Positions 5,871 to 5,892 of a stretch of DNA of 5,892 nt are shown here, piece by piece. The notes below the pieces were generated by a model. It had not been told where the DNA came from, ran no database searches, and was given only the letters and a program-made list of their open reading frames with translations. Within the stretch, counting starts at the first letter, position 1. Every line of letters begins with the position of its first letter. The position numbers were made by a program, and so were the translations under genes. The stretch comes from an uncultured Clostridia bacterium (GTDB lineage Bacteria > Bacillota > Clostridia > Peptostreptococcales > Anaerovoracaceae): NCBI GenBank assembly GCA_946541285.1, contig CAMNJG010000100.1, positions 1-5,892 of the forward strand, given 5' to 3'.

Positions 5871-5892
5871 TATCCTGTGAAAACGATCCTTA

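Overview
The window reads as a core chromosomal locus of a Gram-positive bacterium, most likely a member of Clostridia (Lachnospiraceae or Anaerovoracaceae-like). The reasons are the gene order PP2C phosphatase – PASTA kinase – RsgA – Rpe, strong AGGAGG-type ribosome binding sites, base composition near balance by eye, and a neighbouring secreted protein with the His/CxxC-G and 'GKPHTI...AGDYKVYY' style common in clostridial surface proteins. The assignment below class level is a guess. Every gene lies on the minus strand, so transcription runs from high to low coordinates.

Region 5625-5892 is a leader with no convincing gene. It holds a weak promoter candidate, a weak hairpin followed by seven U, an inverted repeat, and an in-frame open stretch that could lengthen the phosphatase. 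Region 4887-5612 is prpC (PP2C Ser/Thr phosphatase). Its stop codon overlaps the Shine-Dalgarno of prkC (2728-4872), a membrane eukaryote-like Ser/Thr kinase with three extracellular PASTA domains and an unusual Ser/Asn/acidic C-terminal tail of about 117 residues. A strong intrinsic terminator (2641-2676) sits between prkC and rsgA. rsgA (1740-2621, TTG start) encodes the circularly permuted ribosome-assembly GTPase. rpe (1040-1693) encodes ribulose-phosphate 3-epimerase. A second strong terminator (996-1028) closes the cluster directly after rpe.

Below that, a separate unit begins with a good sigma-A-type promoter (957-985). It drives a gene for an exported Cys-rich protein (1-905) that runs off the low-coordinate edge of the window.

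Functionally, PrkC senses cell-wall fragments and phosphorylates cytosolic targets, PrpC reverses this, and RsgA (a known target of PrkC-type kinases in Bacillus) links the pair to 30S maturation. Rpe is the usual housekeeping passenger. The thiN gene that often ends this cluster in Firmicutes is absent here. I see no mobile element, CRISPR array, tRNA or rRNA, and no wholly new system. The points most worth a second look are the kinase tail, the terminator placed just ahead of rsgA, an Arg in the kinase glycine loop, and the secreted CxxC protein.
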